From Paenibacillus timonensis (GTDB taxonomy: Bacteria; Bacillota; Bacilli; Paenibacillales; Paenibacillaceae), in the NCBI RefSeq assembly GCF_009725205.1, contig NZ_WNZY01000024.1, positions 1-64,000 on the forward strand: a DNA stretch of 64,000 bases, given 5' to 3'. The translations under genes and the position numbers were made by a program. The notes beneath the pieces are model-generated. The model saw only the letters and a program-made list of their open reading frames with translations. It was not told the DNA's origin and searched no databases. This document shows positions 61,217 through 64,000 of the stretch, in pieces. The first letter of the stretch is position 1, and the number at the start of each line of letters is the position of its first letter.

Positions 61217-62742
61217 CCCTTCTCCCCTCCGGCGATCGCCTGCATCACCTGCTGCTGATTCATTTCGGCGCCCCTCATTTCCTTCACCTTCCGGCGGTCG
61301 CGGAGCACGGCGATCCGATCGCTCACCCGCAGCACCTCCTCCAGCTCGGAAGAGATAAACAACACGCTCATCCCCTTCTCCGCCAGCGTCAGTACCAGCT
61401 TCTGAATTTCCGTCTTAGCGCCGATGTCGATTCCGCGGGTCGGCTCATCCAGAATGAGCAGCTTGGGCTCGGTCACCAGCCATCGGGCTAGCAGAACCTT
61501 CTGCTGATTGCCGCCGCTCAAGTTGCGGATCAATTGCTCCGAATCGGGCGGATGAATATTCAGCAAGCGGATATACTCCTCCGCAATTTCCTCTTGACGT
61601 TTGCGCGGAATTGCACGAGACCACCCCTTCGCCGCCTGAAGCGCCAATACGATGTTCTCCCGAACGGTCAAATCGTCGATAATGCCTTCCTTCTTCCGGT
61701 TCTCGGAGCAAAAGGCAATGCCTTCGTCTATGGCCTGACGGGGGGAGTGAATACTCCCGCCGCTGCCGGCCATTTGAAGGCTTCCCTGATCGTGCCGGTC
61801 GGCCCCGAAGAGAAGGCGGGCCATTTCGGTCCGACCGGAGCCAAGCAATCCGGCTAACCCGACAATCTCCCCTTGGTGAATCTGCAAATCGAAGGGCTCG
61901 ATCGACCCTTGCTTCCCCAGTCCCGCCGCGTTCAACAGCCATTCGCCTTCCGGCTTACCGCCGTCCGCCGCCGAGCTTGGGAATTCCTCCAGCAGCTCCA
62001 GTTCTTTGCCGATCATCTTCGACACCAACTCGATGCGGGGAAGCTCATTCACGAGATACTCCCCCATGAATTCCCCACCGCGAAGGATCGTAATGCGGTC
62101 GGAGATTTCGTAGACCTGATCCAAAAAATGCGTGACGAACAAAATCGCCAGTCCCTCTTCTTTCAGCTTCCGCATAATGGCAAACAACTGCCGAACCTCG
62201 CTCTGATCCAAGCTGGAGGTCGGTTCATCCAGAATCAACACTTTGGCGGAAATGCTGAGCGCCCGTGCAATGGCGACCAACTGTTGAACCGCAACCGAAT
62301 AAGTTTCGAGCGAACGGGTCACATCGATGTCCAAATGCAGCCTTTCCTTCAGCAGACGCTCCGCGTTCCGGTTCATTTCCTTCCAACGGACCCGGCCGAA
62401 CCGGTAAGGCTCGTGGCCGATATAAATATTTTCCGCAACAGACAAGTTCGGGCAAAGGTTGATCTCCTGATAAACGGTGCTGATGCCGGCAAGCTGCGCC
62501 TCCTGCGGACTATGCACCCTGATCGGCGACCCTACCATCTCCACAAGGCCTTGATCCGCGGCGTAAACCCCGGTCAACACCTTGATCAAGGTCGATTTGC
62601 CGGCACCGTTCTCGCCCATCAGCGCATGCACCTCACCGGGAAACAGCCGGAAATTCACATTTTTCAGTGCTAGTACGCCGGGAAATGTTTTATGGATCCC
62701 CGACATGTGCAGAATCGGTTCCATAGGCTCCATATCCTTCAT
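61213..62742 (-). CDS. ytfR: Sugar ABC transporter ATPase, YtfR-like (double NBD)
   Basis: A 509-residue CUT2 ATPase with two NBDs. First: GENGAGKST, Walker B VLILDEPTSSLD; second: LLGSGRTEM (altered Walker A, normal for this family) with LSGGNQQKVLLARW and LLILDEPTRGID. Its signature in the first half is degenerate (YSVAVQQLVAIARAL), as usual. It starts 5 bases after the binding-protein stop. It drives the YtfT/YjfF permease pair. The exact start is uncertain among Met codons at 62742, 62733 and 62724. Confidence 0.92.
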   Translation of the reverse strand: MKDMEPMEPILHMSGIHKTFPGVLALKNVNFRLFPGEVHALMGENGAGKSTLIKVLTGVYAADQGLVEMVGSPIRVHSPQEAQLAGISTVYQEINLCPNLSVAENIYIGHEPYRFGRVRWKEMNRNAERLLKERLHLDIDVTRSLETYSVAVQQLVAIARALSISAKVLILDEPTSSLDQSEVRQLFAIMRKLKEEGLAILFVTHFLDQVYEISDRITILRGGEFMGEYLVNELPRIELVSKMIGKELELLEEFPSSAADGGKPEGEWLLNAAGLGKQGSIEPFDLQIHQGEIVGLAGLLGSGRTEMARLLFGADRHDQGSLQMAGSGGSIHSPRQAIDEGIAFCSENRKKEGIIDDLTVRENIVLALQAAKGWSRAIPRKRQEEIAEEYIRLLNIHPPDSEQLIRNLSGGNQQKVLLARWLVTEPKLLILDEPTRGIDIGAKTEIQKLVLTLAEKGMSVLFISSELEEVLRVSDRIAVLRDRRKVKEMRGAEMNQQQVMQAIAGGEKG

Positions 62743-62747
62743 CTCGC

Positions 62748-63824
62748 TTAATACTTCCGGTTAGGCAGCTCACGCTTGGCGTCTTCGGAAGTAAACACGC
62801 CTTCTTCGGTCACGATCCGCTTCTCGATTTCCTTACCGTCGACGACATCTTGAACGGCTTGCATCAGTTGGGGTCCCAGCAGCGGGTTACATTCCACGAT
62901 AAAATTGATTTTGCCTTCGCTAGCCGCGACGAACCCGTCTTTGACCCCGTCCACCGTGATAATGAGGATGTCCTCACCCGGCTTCAACCCGGCCGCTTCA
63001 ATCGCTTGGATGGCTCCTAGTCCCATATCATCATTGTGGGCATACAGCACATCGATCTTCTTATTCGCCTTCAGGAAGGACTGCATGACTTCTTTCCCCT
63101 TCGCCCGCGTAAAGTCACCGGTTTGCGAAGCAATCACTTTCAGATTCGGATTTGCCGCGATCACTTCCGCAAAACCCTTCTGGCGGTCGATCGCCGGTGC
63201 GGAACCCGTCGTTCCCTGCAGCTCCACGATGTTGATCTCCTCGGTCGAGTCCTTGAATCGATCCACCAGCCATTGTCCAGCCCGACGTCCCTCTTCCACG
63301 AAGTCGGAACCGATAAACGTCTTGTACAGCGAGTCGTCTGGAGAATCGACCGCTCGGTCAGTCAGAATCACCGGAATCCCGGCTTCCTTCGCTTCCTTCA
63401 GCACGGTATCCCAACCCGACTCCACCACCGGCGAAAAAGCGATGACATCCACTTTCTGCTGGATGAAGGTACGAATCGCTTTAATCTGGTTTTCCTGCTT
63501 CTGCTGGGCGTCGGAGAACTTCAGCTCGAAGCCGGCCTCTTTGGCCGAATCTTGAATCGATTTCGTGTTCGCCGTTCTCCATCCGCTTTCCGCGCCAACC
63601 TGCGAAAATCCAAGCACGATTTTTTTGCTTTCCGCCGTTGTGTCCTTCGCGTTTTCCGTCGTTGTGTTGCTTGCCGAATTGGATTGCTCCGCTTGTTTGC
63701 CGCCGTTATTCGCCGGCTCCTGGGCATTCCCGCCCGAGCCGCTGCCGCCGCATGCGGACGCCAAGAGAAGCAGCAAGGATGCCGCAACAATCAGTCCGGA
63801 TTTTTTGATCGAAACCATCTTCAA
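62748..63824 (-). CDS. ytfQ: YtfQ-like galactofuranose/ribose-type sugar-binding lipoprotein
   Basis: A 358-residue lipoprotein: signal peptide with lipobox LASAC, a Gly/Ser/Asn-rich linker to about residue 65, then a type I periplasmic-binding fold. VLGFSQVGAESGWR, LTDRAVDSP and YAHNDDMGLGAIQAIE match YtfQ, which binds galactofuranose in E. coli. It is the first gene of the importer operon. A cre-like site lies 45-59 bases upstream. The ligand is inferred from family resemblance only. Confidence 0.92.
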   Translation of the reverse strand: MKMVSIKKSGLIVAASLLLLLASACGGSGSGGNAQEPANNGGKQAEQSNSASNTTTENAKDTTAESKKIVLGFSQVGAESGWRTANTKSIQDSAKEAGFELKFSDAQQKQENQIKAIRTFIQQKVDVIAFSPVVESGWDTVLKEAKEAGIPVILTDRAVDSPDDSLYKTFIGSDFVEEGRRAGQWLVDRFKDSTEEINIVELQGTTGSAPAIDRQKGFAEVIAANPNLKVIASQTGDFTRAKGKEVMQSFLKANKKIDVLYAHNDDMGLGAIQAIEAAGLKPGEDILIITVDGVKDGFVAASEGKINFIVECNPLLGPQLMQAVQDVVDGKEIEKRIVTEEGVFTSEDAKRELPNRKY

Positions 63825-63868
63825 ATTCCTCCCCTTTTTGGATCACCATGGTCTGGCGTGATCCGATT

Positions 63869-63883
63869 ATAAAACGCTTACAT
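63869..63883 (-). promoter_or_regulatory. Possible cre site upstream of the ytfQ-like operon
   Basis: ATGTAAGCGTTTTAT on the minus strand matches the CcpA box WTGNAANCGNWNNCW except for one fixed base (A in place of C). Placement is suitable for catabolite repression. The remaining 63884-64000 holds no visible gene. Confidence 0.45.
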
Positions 63884-64000
63884 CCTCTCGAGATACGGAG
63901 TTTCATCGCAGACGTTTGCGTTTTCTTTCGTTTCTATACTCCACTTCGATCTGTCCAGTTTGTTTTTTTGCGGCGTTCCTTTGTTTTCTTATGAATGATT

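Overview
The window looks like a chromosomal segment of a spore-forming, low-to-mid GC Firmicute, most likely Paenibacillus or a close relative. Reasons: a GerA/GerB/GerC germinant-receptor operon, spore-surface-type genes, AGGAGG-type ribosome sites, a UbiA-like prenyltransferase of the MqnP type, a YesM/YesN two-component pair beside a CUT1 sugar importer, and GC-rich genes separated by AT-rich intergenic DNA. No phage, integrase, transposase, rRNA or CRISPR array was seen. The only RNA gene is tRNA-Thr(CGT); there is also one cobalamin riboswitch.

Layout. 1-7.7 kb (minus strand): a hypothetical gene with a 14-A run, a SNF2 helicase, RidA, and a histidine kinase/HD-GYP pair. 8.2-22 kb: a dispersed flavin-based extracellular electron transfer (FLEET/EET) region. 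It holds a PplA-like lipoprotein with two FMN-binding-type repeats, a long Ndh2 with a membrane tail, a HepS-like small subunit with a polyprenyl diphosphate synthase, a UbiA-type prenyltransferase, and, after an aminotransferase and a U32 protein, the operon eetA-eetB-ecfA1-ecfA2-ecfT. 22.5-29.3 kb: sporulation and germination genes, a cupin, an AT-rich membrane protein, an HD hydrolase and the tRNA. 29.4-37.6 kb: ribonucleotide reductases, with class III nrdDG behind paired NrdR boxes and a B12 riboswitch, and class I nrdA and nrdB separated by a strange hairpin-rich 830-bp spacer. 37.7-39.7 kb: a Na+/H+ antiporter. 39.9-49.4 kb: a beta-mannoside uptake operon (binding protein, two permeases, sensor, regulator, GH2 beta-mannosidase). 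49.4-57.9 kb: a VOC protein, a methyltransferase, two SDR proteins, a monooxygenase, an AAA ATPase and a heterodimeric ABC exporter. 58-63.8 kb: a Ytf/Yjf-type galactofuranose-like ABC importer with two binding proteins.

How parts fit together. Ndh2 would pass electrons from NADH to a quinone made with the prenyl enzymes, then to the flavin-carrying lipoprotein outside the membrane. EetAB with the ECF module would supply flavin across the membrane. A TGTGA-N6-TCACA palindrome lies about 30 bp before the -10 of both pplA-ndh2 and eetAB-ecf, the position of a class II Crp/Fnr activator. The same palindrome lies just downstream of the -10 of class I nrdA, the position of a repressor. One oxygen- or redox-sensing regulator could thus switch on EET and switch off the aerobic reductase.

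The most unusual structure is a set of intergenic elements with unrelated core sequences but nearly identical geometry: four short units at about 50, 60 and 50 bp, usually two direct then two inverted. They sit at 3.8, 14.7, 29.8, 39.7 and 52.0 kb, with half-size relatives at 18.3 and 52.2 kb.
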